From: DTU063 sp001512695
GTDB lineage: Bacteria > Bacillota > Thermosediminibacteria > Thermosediminibacterales > Tepidanaerobacteraceae
Direction of reading: 5' to 3'
NCBI GenBank assembly: GCA_049658265.1
Contig: JBASOM010000060.1
Span: 1-26,321, forward strand
Length of the DNA stretch: 26,321 bases
Made by a program: the position numbers and the translations under genes
In this document: in pieces, positions 15,962 to 24,171 of the stretch
Position numbering within the stretch: the first letter of the stretch is position 1
Layout: every line of letters begins with the position of its first letter
Notes under the pieces: generated by a model
Database searches by the model: none
What the model saw: the letters and a program-made list of their open reading frames with translations, nothing else
Told to the model about the DNA's origin: nothing

Positions 15962-16060
15962 AACCCTCTCGGTATTAGATATTTTAACCTCCGTGTGGTA
16001 AAATATAATCATCATGACCGGGAGGGTTTTATTTGTTTAAAAGGAAAACCCAAGGGTCAT
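15962..16060 (+). promoter_or_regulatory. Leader with two mutually exclusive hairpins (terminator/attenuator candidate)
   Basis: Arm 1 (15962-15973, aaccctctcggt) pairs with arm 2 (16017-16028, accgggagggtt) over 12 bases with one G-U, enclosing a second hairpin (15980-15989 with 15997-16005) and followed by TTTTATTTGTTT. Arm 2 can instead pair with arm 3: 16024-16030 with 16045-16051 (7 bases) and 16014-16019 with 16055-16060 (6 bases). The simplest role is terminator of the upstream operon. The alternative pairing allows attenuation of the downstream gene. An extended -10 sequence, TG-G-TAAAAT (15996-16004), lies inside. Confidence 0.45.
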
Positions 16061-16105
16061 GTCGAATACATTATAGGTCACAAAATCGTACTGGGAGTGT
16101 GAAAA

Positions 16106-16558
16106 ATGGCTAAGCTGGGAAGACTCTTTTTGATAATAGTGGCCGTGGCAGTGGTATCTTTCTTTGCCATGAGTGCTTATGCAAATATAGCGGAACCGGG
16201 CTCTGAAGCTGACCCCCTTGTCAGCAGGAGCTATGTTGATAAAGTGTTCCACAGTCTCAGGGAGTACGTGGATTCCAAATCCGGTGGTTCCTCGAGCTTT
16301 GAAATAATATATTTGGAACAGGGTCAAGTTTTAATTGGCAATCACAGTACGGAAATGATTTTAAGAAGCGGAATTGCCTCAGCTGTAGACAGCGGAATGG
16401 GCGGTTTGGCAGATGTGACGGCAGGTAAGGACATAAGACATGGAGAGAATATAAGTCAAAACCACCTTCTCATCGTACCGAGGGATGATGGTAGGGGCGT
16501 AAGGGCTGAGAACAATAATGTGGTGTTGATGGTTAGAGGTGGATATACTATACAATGA
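16106..16558 (+). CDS. Small exported protein of unknown function at the head of the polysaccharide cluster
   Basis: I do not recognise a characterised family. The 150-residue product has a clear signal peptide: a Lys/Arg start, a hydrophobic core at about residues 7-22, and a probable cleavage after S-A-Y-A (residue 26). A DPLVSRSYVDKV segment (about 37-48) follows. A short helical region ends in a Ser/Gly-rich turn, and the C-terminal part (about 70-150) is rich in beta-type sequence with a conserved-looking GLADVTAGKDI...VPRDDGRGV core. Similar proteins occur next to csaB loci in related bacteria, to my recollection. ATG at 16106 follows GGGAG (16093-16097). It sits between the candidate attenuator and the promoter of the glycosyltransferase operon. 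A wall- or polymer-associated role is only a guess. Confidence 0.75.
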   Translation: MAKLGRLFLIIVAVAVVSFFAMSAYANIAEPGSEADPLVSRSYVDKVFHSLREYVDSKSGGSSSFEIIYLEQGQVLIGNHSTEMILRSGIASAVDSGMGGLADVTAGKDIRHGENISQNHLLIVPRDDGRGVRAENNNVVLMVRGGYTIQ

Positions 16559-16594
16559 CAAGCTAGCTCAAGTTTTGCTGAAAAGCTGTGAAGC

Positions 16595-16623
16595 TTTACA
16601 TAAGCACTGTATGATGTTATACT
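16595..16623 (+). promoter_or_regulatory. Strong sigma-A promoter of the polysaccharide operon
   Basis: TTTACA (16595-16600), exactly 17 bases, then TATACT (16618-16623) lie 37 bases before the first glycosyltransferase gene. Each box differs from consensus at one position. Confidence 0.75.
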
Positions 16624-16659
16624 TTTTTTAGCAAATTCTCGGAGAGAGAGGCTTTTTTA

Positions 16660-17808
16660 ATGGAAAGACTTACGGTTTTATTGGCTTTAATGGCACTTGA
16701 TGCCGGCGGAGCAGAAACTCATGCTGTCTCCCTTGCCAAACAATTGAAAAGACGAGGGGTAAACGTGATAGTTGCTTCACATGGCGGAAAATTGACGAAA
16801 GTCCTTGAAACAAGCGACATACCCCATTACACTTTGCCCCTTGACAGAAAATCCCCCTTGCACTTGGTGAAATCTGTAAGAGGCCTTACTGATATTATAA
16901 AAAGGTACAACGTTAATATTATCCACGCTCATGCTCGAATACCAGCCTGGATTTCTCAATGGGTGAGCTATGTCACCGGCTGTCCTTACATAACAACGTC
17001 TCACGGAATTTATTCTACCGGCTGGGGAATGGGCCTTATTACGACATGGGGCCGCAAGGTCATCGCCGTAAGCGAGGATGTGAAAAAGCACCTGGTAAAC
17101 GGCTTTAGGGTGAGTCCCGATAAAATTGTGGTGATTCCAAACGGTATCGACCTGGAGCAGTTTGATCCCCAAAACATCGATTCATCTTTGGTGGAAGCAC
17201 AGTTAGGCTTAAAAGAGGACGACTTAAAAATCATATACATCAGCCGGCTAATGGGCGCCAGGGGGGAAATTGCCTTAAGATTAATTGAAGCCATGCCGGA
17301 AATTGCAAAAGTCTTTCCCCGGGTAAGTCTCGTAATTGTGGGCGAAGGCGACAAGTTCGAAGCTATTAAACAGATGGCGGATAGGTTCAATTTAAGATCA
17401 AATCAAAACAAGGTAATCGTCACCGGTGCCCGTCTTGATACCCCCGTTTTCATGAACATGGCGGATGTGGCTGTCGGAGTAGGCCGTGTGGCACTTGAAG
17501 CCATGGCCATGGAAAAGCCTGTAATCATTGCCGGTGAGGCAGGATTTATGGGCATATTGGGACCGGAAAACTTTGAAATAGCGAGGAAGCATAACTTCAG
17601 CGGCCGGGGGGCAGATATGAAGACCGATGCCTCGAATATAGCCGATGCCATAAAGACACTGCTGGCTGATGGTAAGATCAGAAGGGAATTGGGGAGCTTC
17701 GGCCGACAGGCAGTAGTCAGGCATTTTTCCATAGAAACTATGACCGATGAAGTTTTAAAAGTATACCATCAGGTAATTGAGGAGGTCAATGATGAGCCTA
17801 ATAGATAA
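16660..17808 (+). CDS. GT4-type glycosyltransferase, with atypical EX7E motif
   Basis: A 382-residue GT-B fold retaining glycosyltransferase, expected to add a sugar to a lipid-linked surface polysaccharide precursor on the inner membrane face. The N-terminal acceptor domain has the Gly-rich loop ALDAGGAETHAVSLA, IIHAHARIP and TTSHGIYS. The C-terminal domain starts near IYISRLMGARGE. The donor-binding motif reads GVGRVALEAMAMEKPVI. The second Glu of EX7E is present, but the position eight residues before it is Val, so the first Glu is missing. ATG at 16660 lies in a good context after GGAGAGAGG. The gene overlaps the next by 17 bases. Donor and acceptor sugars are unknown. Confidence 0.88.
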   Translation: MERLTVLLALMALDAGGAETHAVSLAKQLKRRGVNVIVASHGGKLTKVLETSDIPHYTLPLDRKSPLHLVKSVRGLTDIIKRYNVNIIHAHARIPAWISQWVSYVTGCPYITTSHGIYSTGWGMGLITTWGRKVIAVSEDVKKHLVNGFRVSPDKIVVIPNGIDLEQFDPQNIDSSLVEAQLGLKEDDLKIIYISRLMGARGEIALRLIEAMPEIAKVFPRVSLVIVGEGDKFEAIKQMADRFNLRSNQNKVIVTGARLDTPVFMNMADVAVGVGRVALEAMAMEKPVIIAGEAGFMGILGPENFEIARKHNFSGRGADMKTDASNIADAIKTLLADGKIRRELGSFGRQAVVRHFSIETMTDEVLKVYHQVIEEVNDEPNR

Positions 17809-18277
17809 CAAAGGCAGGGTATTTGGTTTAATTAACATCATAGACTTACTGGTAATCTTATTGGTTGTAGCTGTTGTAGGGCGCTTTACCCTAATGCAGA
17901 AGCAACAGTCGGCCGGTGCCGTCACAAGAACCATTGAAGTTGTAGTTCATGTGAAGGAAGTAAGGGATGCCACCTGCAATGTTATAAACGAAGGAGATGT
18001 TGTGAAAGAGACCAAAACCAATGCGGTTTTGGGCAAAATAACGAATGTGAAAGTTGTACCCTCTGAAAGCATTGTTGAAACTGCTGACGGACGCTTAGTG
18101 GTCGCACCCAACCCGGTATACAAGGATATCTATCTGACAATTCAGGGATCGGGAACTGCCGGCGATAATGCTATAGTGCTGGGCAGCAACGAGATTCGAG
18201 TGGGTACCACACTGCAGCTCAAGACAAATATGTATTCGGTGACATCCACCGTTATGAGTATAGATGTTCAATTATGA
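17792..18277 (+). CDS. DUF4330 membrane-anchored protein
   Basis: A 162-residue protein with a short cytoplasmic start (MSLIDNKGRVFGLINIIDL), one membrane segment (about residues 12-30), and an extracytoplasmic beta-rich domain of about 125 residues. The start and the repeated V-x-V strands with a NPVYKDIYLTIQGSG core match DUF4330, whose function is unknown. The start is set at ATG 17792 because GGAGG (17781-17785) lies six bases before it. The neighbouring ATG at 17789 and TTG at 17777 fit less well. It overlaps the glycosyltransferase stop by 17 bases, so translation is probably coupled. Its position between a glycosyltransferase and a Wzy-like protein suggests a part in polymer assembly or export, which is inference. 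Confidence 0.8.
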   Translation: MSLIDNKGRVFGLINIIDLLVILLVVAVVGRFTLMQKQQSAGAVTRTIEVVVHVKEVRDATCNVINEGDVVKETKTNAVLGKITNVKVVPSESIVETADGRLVVAPNPVYKDIYLTIQGSGTAGDNAIVLGSNEIRVGTTLQLKTNMYSVTSTVMSIDVQL

Positions 18278-18336
18278 CAGATTCAAGCTAATATGGCTTG
18301 TGTACAATATGAATCCTTACTGTAAGGAGATTCGCA

Positions 18337-20226
18337 ATGCTCAGTTTGTGGATTAAAAACAGCCTTATAATGAACATGATAAGCCTCATATTTAGACCGG
18401 AAGTCTATAAGAGCAGCCTGTTTTATAAAATGATATCTTCCCTCGGCGCATCAATTACCAAAGCACTTGAGGGCAGCTTTCTCAGGGTATTTTTTACCCA
18501 TAAGGGCTGGGAACCTGAAGCCATAAGAGAAAGTCGATTGATGGCAGCCTTCCAAAAAATCAGTAATCCCTTAAACAAAGTTCGACACTTTTTAAACACT
18601 ATTGTTCAAAACAGCTTTCCCTATAGATTTGCAAAAAAGGCGACTGATTCATTTGTACAGGCTCCCATGTCAACAGTGGCCTTCATGATACTGCCTTTTA
18701 TGCTGTCAATTACGATCTTAAAGGGCTTTTATGAAAATTTCACTCCAAAATCTCTGTTGTACCGCGCAATCTTACTAGTTTTATTATTTTTTTTGCTAAA
18801 TGTTAAGGTTTCTCTTAAGTCACTGCTAGATTTTAGCAAAACTTGGGGAATCTTTAGTTGGTTTTGTGATGTCGATCTGCAGCACCGGGAAAGCTCCGGA
18901 AGAGCTCTGCATTACAGGGATGGGCTAGAATTTGCTGCAGTTAGCTTCACAGCAGGATTGCTGTACTACTTTTTGCCTCAAACAACTTTTATCAAATTGT
19001 TCGGCATTGTTTTCGCATCTACGGCAATTTATATATGGCCGGGCTTGGGCCTTGCCATGACGGCATTTATGCTGCCCTTGCTGCCGACCACATATACCGT
19101 GGGCATAATAGGGATAACCTTTTTATCCCTGCTCATAAAAGGAGATGAAATAAATAACACCATACCGGCTGCCATAATACCAGCTTTGCTGTTTATGGCA
19201 ACTGCAGTAATAGCGGCGGTGTTTTCGGTGATGAGAGCAGAGAGCCTTAAAGTCCTTCCCCTCTACGCGGCATATTTTATGATCTTTTACACTGCTGCAG
19301 TATTGTTTAGAGATTCAAAAACCATAAAGCTGGTGCTAGCTTCCATAATCGTTTCTACAGTCTTTCTTTCGCTGCTGGGCATTTATCAGTATTTTTTTAT
19401 CAAAATTCCAACAGCCGAGGCTTGGGTTGATGTTGAGCAGTTTCCCGAACTTGCAACCCGGGTCTATGCAACTCTTGAAAACCCGAACGTTCTGGGAGAG
19501 TATCTGTGTCTCTCAATTCCGCTGCTAGCAGGTGCTTTCCTGGCATCGGATAGATTTCGGCACAAATTCATTTTGGCCTCGGTTGTGTGCATGCTGACAC
19601 TATGCCTTGTCTTGACCTTTTCAAGGGGAGCCTGGCTGGGATTGGCTATATCGGTCTTAATCTTTGCTTTGCTGAAGGAACCACGACTCTTGGCGCTGAT
19701 TGTCATATTGGCCCTTTTGTCACCCATGTTTTTACCACCGGTTGTAATGAATCGGATAGCCAGTATAGGCAGCCTGGAGGATAGTTCCAATGCCTATCGA
19801 ATAACAATATGGATTGCAGCTTTGAGAATGATAAAAGATTACTGGCTTACCGGTGTGGGATTGGGCCTTACGGCATTTTCTAGGGTATACAGGGATTATA
19901 TGATAGCGGGGGCATCGGCCGTTCATGCGCACAATTTATACTTGGAAGTTTGCCTTGAGCTCGGGGTAATAGGAGTATTTTCCCTCCTATGGATGGTTTT
20001 CAGAGGCTTTTCCGAGGCCCTAAGCAATGTTACGATGAATGACAAAATGTCGTATATTGCGGCAGGGATCCTGGCAGCCTTAGCCGGACATCTGTTTCAT
20101 GGATTGTTTGATTACGTGTGGTACAGTCCCAGAATCGTCATGGCTTTTTGGATGTACCTAGGGATGATGTCAGCCTTGACATCGGCTTCCTTTACCGGTG
20201 ACGATATAGGGGAGAGGCTATCATGA
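18337..20226 (+). CDS. O-antigen ligase / Wzy-like polysaccharide polymerase
   Basis: A 629-residue polytopic membrane protein of the Wzy_C/WaaL superfamily, which polymerises or transfers lipid-linked glycans on the outer membrane face. After an unusual, mostly non-membrane N-terminal stretch of about 110 residues come roughly a dozen hydrophobic segments. The family region lies in the C-terminal half. It contains TFSRGAWLGL (near residue 427), an R-x-x-I-W segment followed by GVGLGLTAF, and HAHNLYLEVCLELGVIG (near 530), with the Arg and His residues important in this family. In a Gram-positive cluster with csaB it more probably polymerises or transfers a secondary wall polymer than ligates O-antigen. 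ATG at 18337 follows TAAGGAG. The stop overlaps the next start as ATGA. Confidence 0.87.
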   Translation: MLSLWIKNSLIMNMISLIFRPEVYKSSLFYKMISSLGASITKALEGSFLRVFFTHKGWEPEAIRESRLMAAFQKISNPLNKVRHFLNTIVQNSFPYRFAKKATDSFVQAPMSTVAFMILPFMLSITILKGFYENFTPKSLLYRAILLVLLFFLLNVKVSLKSLLDFSKTWGIFSWFCDVDLQHRESSGRALHYRDGLEFAAVSFTAGLLYYFLPQTTFIKLFGIVFASTAIYIWPGLGLAMTAFMLPLLPTTYTVGIIGITFLSLLIKGDEINNTIPAAIIPALLFMATAVIAAVFSVMRAESLKVLPLYAAYFMIFYTAAVLFRDSKTIKLVLASIIVSTVFLSLLGIYQYFFIKIPTAEAWVDVEQFPELATRVYATLENPNVLGEYLCLSIPLLAGAFLASDRFRHKFILASVVCMLTLCLVLTFSRGAWLGLAISVLIFALLKEPRLLALIVILALLSPMFLPPVVMNRIASIGSLEDSSNAYRITIWIAALRMIKDYWLTGVGLGLTAFSRVYRDYMIAGASAVHAHNLYLEVCLELGVIGVFSLLWMVFRGFSEALSNVTMNDKMSYIAAGILAALAGHLFHGLFDYVWYSPRIVMAFWMYLGMMSALTSASFTGDDIGERLS

Positions 20227-21317
20227 TTAGGGTCCTTCACGTCCTAACGGATACAAATATTGGGGGTGCGGGCAGATATCTCTTCAATTTGCTGTCACAC
20301 CGGGGAGACAGTCCTTTTGAGATTATAGTTGCCTGCCCTGGCGGTGGTGAGCTGGAACGGCAGTTGAGAGATAAAGGCATAAAGGTATATACCTTGCAAG
20401 GGGGAGAAAGTTCCGCAAAGCTAGGGCACATAAAAAGGATTAGGCAGATTATTTCCCGGGAAAAAGTGGACATTGTACATACACATGCAAGCCTCGCTGG
20501 TCGGATTGCTGGTAAATTATCAGGGTGTAAAGTAGTTATGACCAGGCACGGAATGGGCAGGGGTGAAAATGGACCTGCTAAAAGGCTTATAACAAGGATT
20601 ATTTCAAAGCTTTTTACAGACCGAATAATATCCATATCTCGGGCCGTGAAGATTGACCTTATAGACAGCGGAGTCCCTGCGGATATGATTAGCACAATAT
20701 ATAACGGCATAGATCTATCAAAATTCGCAGATATCAAGGGGACCTTGCGGGAGAAACTCGGCCTTTCGCCTGAGATACCGGTAGTGGGAATAGTGGCGAG
20801 GCTTGTGCCGGAAAAGGGTTACGAGTACGCTATAAATGCCTTTTATCATGTGCTCAAGGTTTTTCCATCAGCCCGTCTCGTGATTGTAGGGGATGGCCCC
20901 CTTGAAGAATCATTAAAGGAGATGTGTGCGAGACTGGGCATAACAGACAATGTAGCCTTTATGGGCTACAGACCAGATGTGGAAAGCCTTGAAGCGGATT
21001 TTGACGTGTTTGTCCTCCCTTCCATCAGCGAAGGTTTGGGCCTGGCTTTGCTGGAGGCAATGGCCCTCGGAAAGCCTGCTGTCGCTACGGAAACGGGGGG
21101 TATACCTGAAGTTATAAAACACGAGGCTAACGGCATGTTGGTGCCTCCGGGCAATGATAAGTATTTAGCCGAAGCCATCATAAAAGTACTATCGGACAAA
21201 GAGCTAGCAAAGAGCCTTGGCCTTGCTGCTCAAAAGACGGTTTTTGAAAGATTTTCTTCAAGAACCATGATTGAAAAAGTTGAAAAGCTATACATGGAGA
21301 TTCTCCGGAGGAATTGA
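20223..21317 (+). CDS. GT4-family glycosyltransferase
   Basis: A 364-residue retaining GT-B glycosyltransferase. Visible are the N-terminal loop TDTNIGGAGRYLFNLL, HTHASLAGRI, TRHGMGRG, the domain-linking YNGIDLSKF, and the phosphate-binding VARLVPEKGYEYAI. The full EX7E motif is SEGLGLALLEAMALGKPA, with both Glu residues present, followed by ETGGIPEVI. It is therefore a canonical GT4 enzyme, in contrast to the earlier one in the same operon. It starts inside the stop codon of the Wzy-like gene (ATGA), so expression is coupled. Its likely role is assembly of the lipid-linked repeat of the surface polymer. Specificity is unknown. Confidence 0.92.
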   Translation: MIRVLHVLTDTNIGGAGRYLFNLLSHRGDSPFEIIVACPGGGELERQLRDKGIKVYTLQGGESSAKLGHIKRIRQIISREKVDIVHTHASLAGRIAGKLSGCKVVMTRHGMGRGENGPAKRLITRIISKLFTDRIISISRAVKIDLIDSGVPADMISTIYNGIDLSKFADIKGTLREKLGLSPEIPVVGIVARLVPEKGYEYAINAFYHVLKVFPSARLVIVGDGPLEESLKEMCARLGITDNVAFMGYRPDVESLEADFDVFVLPSISEGLGLALLEAMALGKPAVATETGGIPEVIKHEANGMLVPPGNDKYLAEAIIKVLSDKELAKSLGLAAQKTVFERFSSRTMIEKVEKLYMEILRRN

Positions 21318-21424
21318 GTCAATTTGCGGCAGGCAGTGCTGCGTGAAAGCTATAAGGCTGTTAATAGATGCTGGGTTTGTATCAATTAGGGGGATTTATC
21401 TCTATGAAAAAAGGAGAAAAACTG

Positions 21425-22525
21425 ATGCACAGAGTATTGGTTTCCGGCTATTACGGTTTCGGTAATGCTGGGGATGAAGCCATACTTATTGCTATTGTGG
21501 AATCTCTAAAAAAATTAAAAGAGAATATTGAAATTACTGCCCTTTCAGCAGATCCTCTAAAGACCATGGAGGATTACGGCATAAATGCTGTTCAAAGGAC
21601 TAATCCATTTGCAATAATAAGGGAGATATCTAGGGCTGACCTGGTAATCAGCGGAGGAGGAGGACTCCTGCAGGATGTTACCAGTAACCGTTCAATTCCC
21701 TATTATCTGTTCATACTATACCTGGCTAAAAAGCTAAATAAAAAAGTGATGTTTTATGCCAATGGTGTAGGACCGGTCTTTAGAGAAATGAACAAAGGCA
21801 TGATTAAACTCGTTGGAAATATGGTGGACCTTATAACCGTAAGAGACAAACAGTCCAAAAGAGAGCTGGAAAATCTCGGTGTTACCAAGCCCCCGATGAT
21901 TGTCACTGCAGATCCGGCATTTGTACTCAAACCCATTGATGATGCTGTGGGGTACTGTCTGCTTGAAAAACTCAAGATTAGCCTTAGGGAGGATCATCCG
22001 AGAATTGGAGTTTCCGTGAGACCCTGGAATTTAAATAAGAGCAGGGAGGTAATTGCTAAAGCATGTGACTACCTGGTTAAAAGTCACAATGCGGATGTTA
22101 TATTTTTGCCGATGCAATATCCCAATGACTACTTCGAGTCCCTTGAAGTTATGAAATTAATGAAAGAACCTGCCACAATTGTCTCAGAAGCCATGGACCC
22201 GCGGGAACTTTTGTGGCTCTGTGGCAAAATGGATATCATGTTCGGAATGCGGCTCCATGCTCTGATATTTGGTGCCATGAATGAGGTGCCCTTGCTGGGT
22301 CTCGTTTACGATCCTAAGGTTGAATATTTTCTGGAGCGGGTGGAGCAACTTTCCGCCGGCAAACCAGGTGATTTGGACCTAATTTCTCTCTGCAATTTGT
22401 TGGAAAAGACATTAAGTGAAATACCAAAGAGCAAGAAGATTCTTCAGGAGAAAAGGGAAGAGCTGAAGCTGCTGGCAGAGGAAAATGCGAAACTGGCCGT
22501 AAATCTACTGGAGGATATAAAATGA
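21425..22525 (+). CDS. csaB: CsaB, polysaccharide pyruvyl transferase
   Basis: Transfers pyruvate from phosphoenolpyruvate to a sugar (usually ManNAc) of the secondary cell-wall polymer, creating the ketal that SLH domains of S-layer proteins bind. The 366-residue product opens with VLVSGYYGFGNAGDEAIL, the family hallmark. It continues with ISGGGGLLQDVTS, FYANGVGP and a conserved FGMRLHALIFG segment near residue 280. ATG at 21425 is chosen because AAGGAG (21411-21416) lies eight bases before it and family members start at this point. ATG codons at 21404 and 21368 are less likely. The gap upstream (21318-21424) shows no promoter, so it probably belongs to the operon. The stop overlaps the tagA start. 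Confidence 0.93.
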   Translation: MHRVLVSGYYGFGNAGDEAILIAIVESLKKLKENIEITALSADPLKTMEDYGINAVQRTNPFAIIREISRADLVISGGGGLLQDVTSNRSIPYYLFILYLAKKLNKKVMFYANGVGPVFREMNKGMIKLVGNMVDLITVRDKQSKRELENLGVTKPPMIVTADPAFVLKPIDDAVGYCLLEKLKISLREDHPRIGVSVRPWNLNKSREVIAKACDYLVKSHNADVIFLPMQYPNDYFESLEVMKLMKEPATIVSEAMDPRELLWLCGKMDIMFGMRLHALIFGAMNEVPLLGLVYDPKVEYFLERVEQLSAGKPGDLDLISLCNLLEKTLSEIPKSKKILQEKREELKLLAEENAKLAVNLLEDIK

Positions 22526-23283
22526 AGGTTGGCGGTAGGGAACGGATAGATATACTCGGCGTATTACTTGACCGTATTGATTATCATGAAGCTTGCACGA
22601 GGGTGGAGAATTATTTAAAGTCTCATGATAGGAAGGTGATTGTAACGCCCAATGCGGAAATAATCATGGCTGCACGTAATAACCGGGATATGATGGAAGT
22701 TCTAAATGATGCAGATATTTGTCTGCCGGACGGCATTGGTGTAGTCATAGCATCCCGCATTTTTGGCAAGCCGCTGCAAGAGCGGACTACGGGTTTTGAC
22801 TTCATGATAAAAATACTGAAACTTGCAGAAATTCAGGGCTTGAGTGTGTTTTTGCTGGGAGGTAAAGTTGGTGTAGCGGAGCAGGCGGCAGCTAAAATAC
22901 GGGAATTGTTCCCGGGCCTCGAGATTGCCGGAACTCATCACGGCTATTTTGAAGATGAAGAGAAAGATGAAATAATTGACATAATAAATGATAAGGAGCC
23001 CGACATTCTGCTAGTTGCGATGGGCTTTCCTAAACAGGAAAAATTCATGATTGAAAACAAAGACAAGCTGAAATTTCGCGTGGCCATGGGTGTAGGAGGC
23101 AGCTTTGATGTACTTTCGGGCAATGTGAGCAGAGCGCCGGTTTTCATGCAAAAGGCGGGTCTGGAATGGCTTTTCAGGCTAATAACTCAACCATGGCGAT
23201 TTAAAAGGATGATGGTGCTGCCCCTTTTCTTAATTGAAGTTGTAATACACAGATTGTTTTCTAATAAAGTCAGATTAAGATAA
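22522..23283 (+). CDS. tagA: TagA/WecG/CpsF-family glycosyltransferase (GT26), probable ManNAc transferase
   Basis: Adds N-acetylmannosamine from UDP-ManNAc to undecaprenyl-linked GlcNAc, an early step of wall teichoic acid or secondary wall polymer synthesis at the inner membrane face. The 253-residue protein has the family's VTPNAEIIMAARNN (T42, N44), CLPDGIGVV (D70) and QERTTGFDFM (R88). These match the catalytic Thr, Asp and Arg described for Thermoanaerobacter TagA. The Lys/Arg-rich, amphipathic C-terminus (about 215-253) resembles the membrane-targeting appendage of that enzyme. A ManNAc unit fits CsaB, which pyruvylates ManNAc in characterised systems. It starts inside the csaB stop (ATGA). 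Confidence 0.93.
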   Translation: MKVGGRERIDILGVLLDRIDYHEACTRVENYLKSHDRKVIVTPNAEIIMAARNNRDMMEVLNDADICLPDGIGVVIASRIFGKPLQERTTGFDFMIKILKLAEIQGLSVFLLGGKVGVAEQAAAKIRELFPGLEIAGTHHGYFEDEEKDEIIDIINDKEPDILLVAMGFPKQEKFMIENKDKLKFRVAMGVGGSFDVLSGNVSRAPVFMQKAGLEWLFRLITQPWRFKRMMVLPLFLIEVVIHRLFSNKVRLR

Positions 23284-23295
23284 AGAAGTGAGTCT

Positions 23296-24147
23296 ATGAA
23301 ACTCAGAGCCCTGTTCCTGGATTATGCACAGATATTCATCGGTTCCTTAATCGCAGCCTTAGGCCTTACGATGTTTCTTGTGCCAAATAAGTTGGCGGCA
23401 GGTGGTGTCAGCGGTATAGCGACTGTATTGCACTATGTCTTTGATGTGCCGGTAGGCTGGACCATGCTGGGCCTTAATATCCCTCTTTTTGTTGCGGGAG
23501 TCGCTTTATTAGGCAAAAGTGTCGGAATAAAGACAATAATTGGCGGCCTGCTGTTCTCGGTGTTTACGGAGATTACTGCAGGTTTTCCGGTGCCAACCCA
23601 AGACTTAATCCTTTCTGCAGTATACGGTGGCATAGTGCTTGGAATAGGTCTGGGCCTTGTGTTTAGGGGAAGGGGCTCTACGGGTGGGACTGATTTAGCA
23701 GCAATGATTTTACACCACTTTGTGCCATCTATAAGTGAGGGGCAGGGAATATTAGTCATAGATTTTTTTGTAATAATTTTAAGTGGCCTTGCCTTTAATT
23801 GGGAACTGGCAATGTATGCCTGGATTTCCCTGTTTGTGAGCAGTAAGGTTATAGATTTGATACTCGAAGGGTTTAATTATGCCAAAGCAGTTTATATCAT
23901 TTCAAATAAGCCAGAAGAGCTGTCACGCAAAATACTGACGGAATTGGGCAGGGGAGTGACCCTTTTTAGGGCTAAAGGCGGTTATTCCCTAAAAGAGAAA
24001 AATGTCCTGCTATGTGTAATAACACGCTTTGAGATAGCTAAACTAAAAAGCTTGGTCCATGAAGCAGACCCTAAAGCTTTTGTGATCATCCATGACGTCC
24101 ACGAGGTTTTAGGTGAAGGCTTTAGTTTCCAAGCTGATGATAATTAA
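23296..24147 (+). CDS. YitT-family membrane protein (DUF161 plus DUF2179)
   Basis: A 283-residue membrane protein with five to six hydrophobic segments in the first 200 residues. It carries repeated Gly-rich signatures such as LVPNKLAAGGVSGIATVL and GRGSTGGTDLAAMIL, typical of the YitT/DUF161 family. A soluble C-terminal DUF2179 domain (about 200-283) contains GRGVTLFRAKGGYS. The function is unknown. A transporter or sensor role has been suggested for the family. ATG at 23296 follows the tagA stop by 12 bases with a GAAGTGAG ribosome site, so it probably shares the polysaccharide transcript, though this may be only positional. Confidence 0.88.
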   Translation: MKLRALFLDYAQIFIGSLIAALGLTMFLVPNKLAAGGVSGIATVLHYVFDVPVGWTMLGLNIPLFVAGVALLGKSVGIKTIIGGLLFSVFTEITAGFPVPTQDLILSAVYGGIVLGIGLGLVFRGRGSTGGTDLAAMILHHFVPSISEGQGILVIDFFVIILSGLAFNWELAMYAWISLFVSSKVIDLILEGFNYAKAVYIISNKPEELSRKILTELGRGVTLFRAKGGYSLKEKNVLLCVITRFEIAKLKSLVHEADPKAFVIIHDVHEVLGEGFSFQADDN

Positions 24148-24171
24148 CTTTGTAAGGAGTGATCGTTCACT

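Noticed and set aside
17480..17500. TGGCAC-TTGAAGC as a sigma-54 promoter
   Set aside because: It is inside a coding region, the -12 element is poor, and the downstream gene is part of a sigma-A operon.
21318..21424. Separate promoter for csaB
   Set aside because: No convincing -35/-10 pair was found. Continuation of the upstream operon is simpler.
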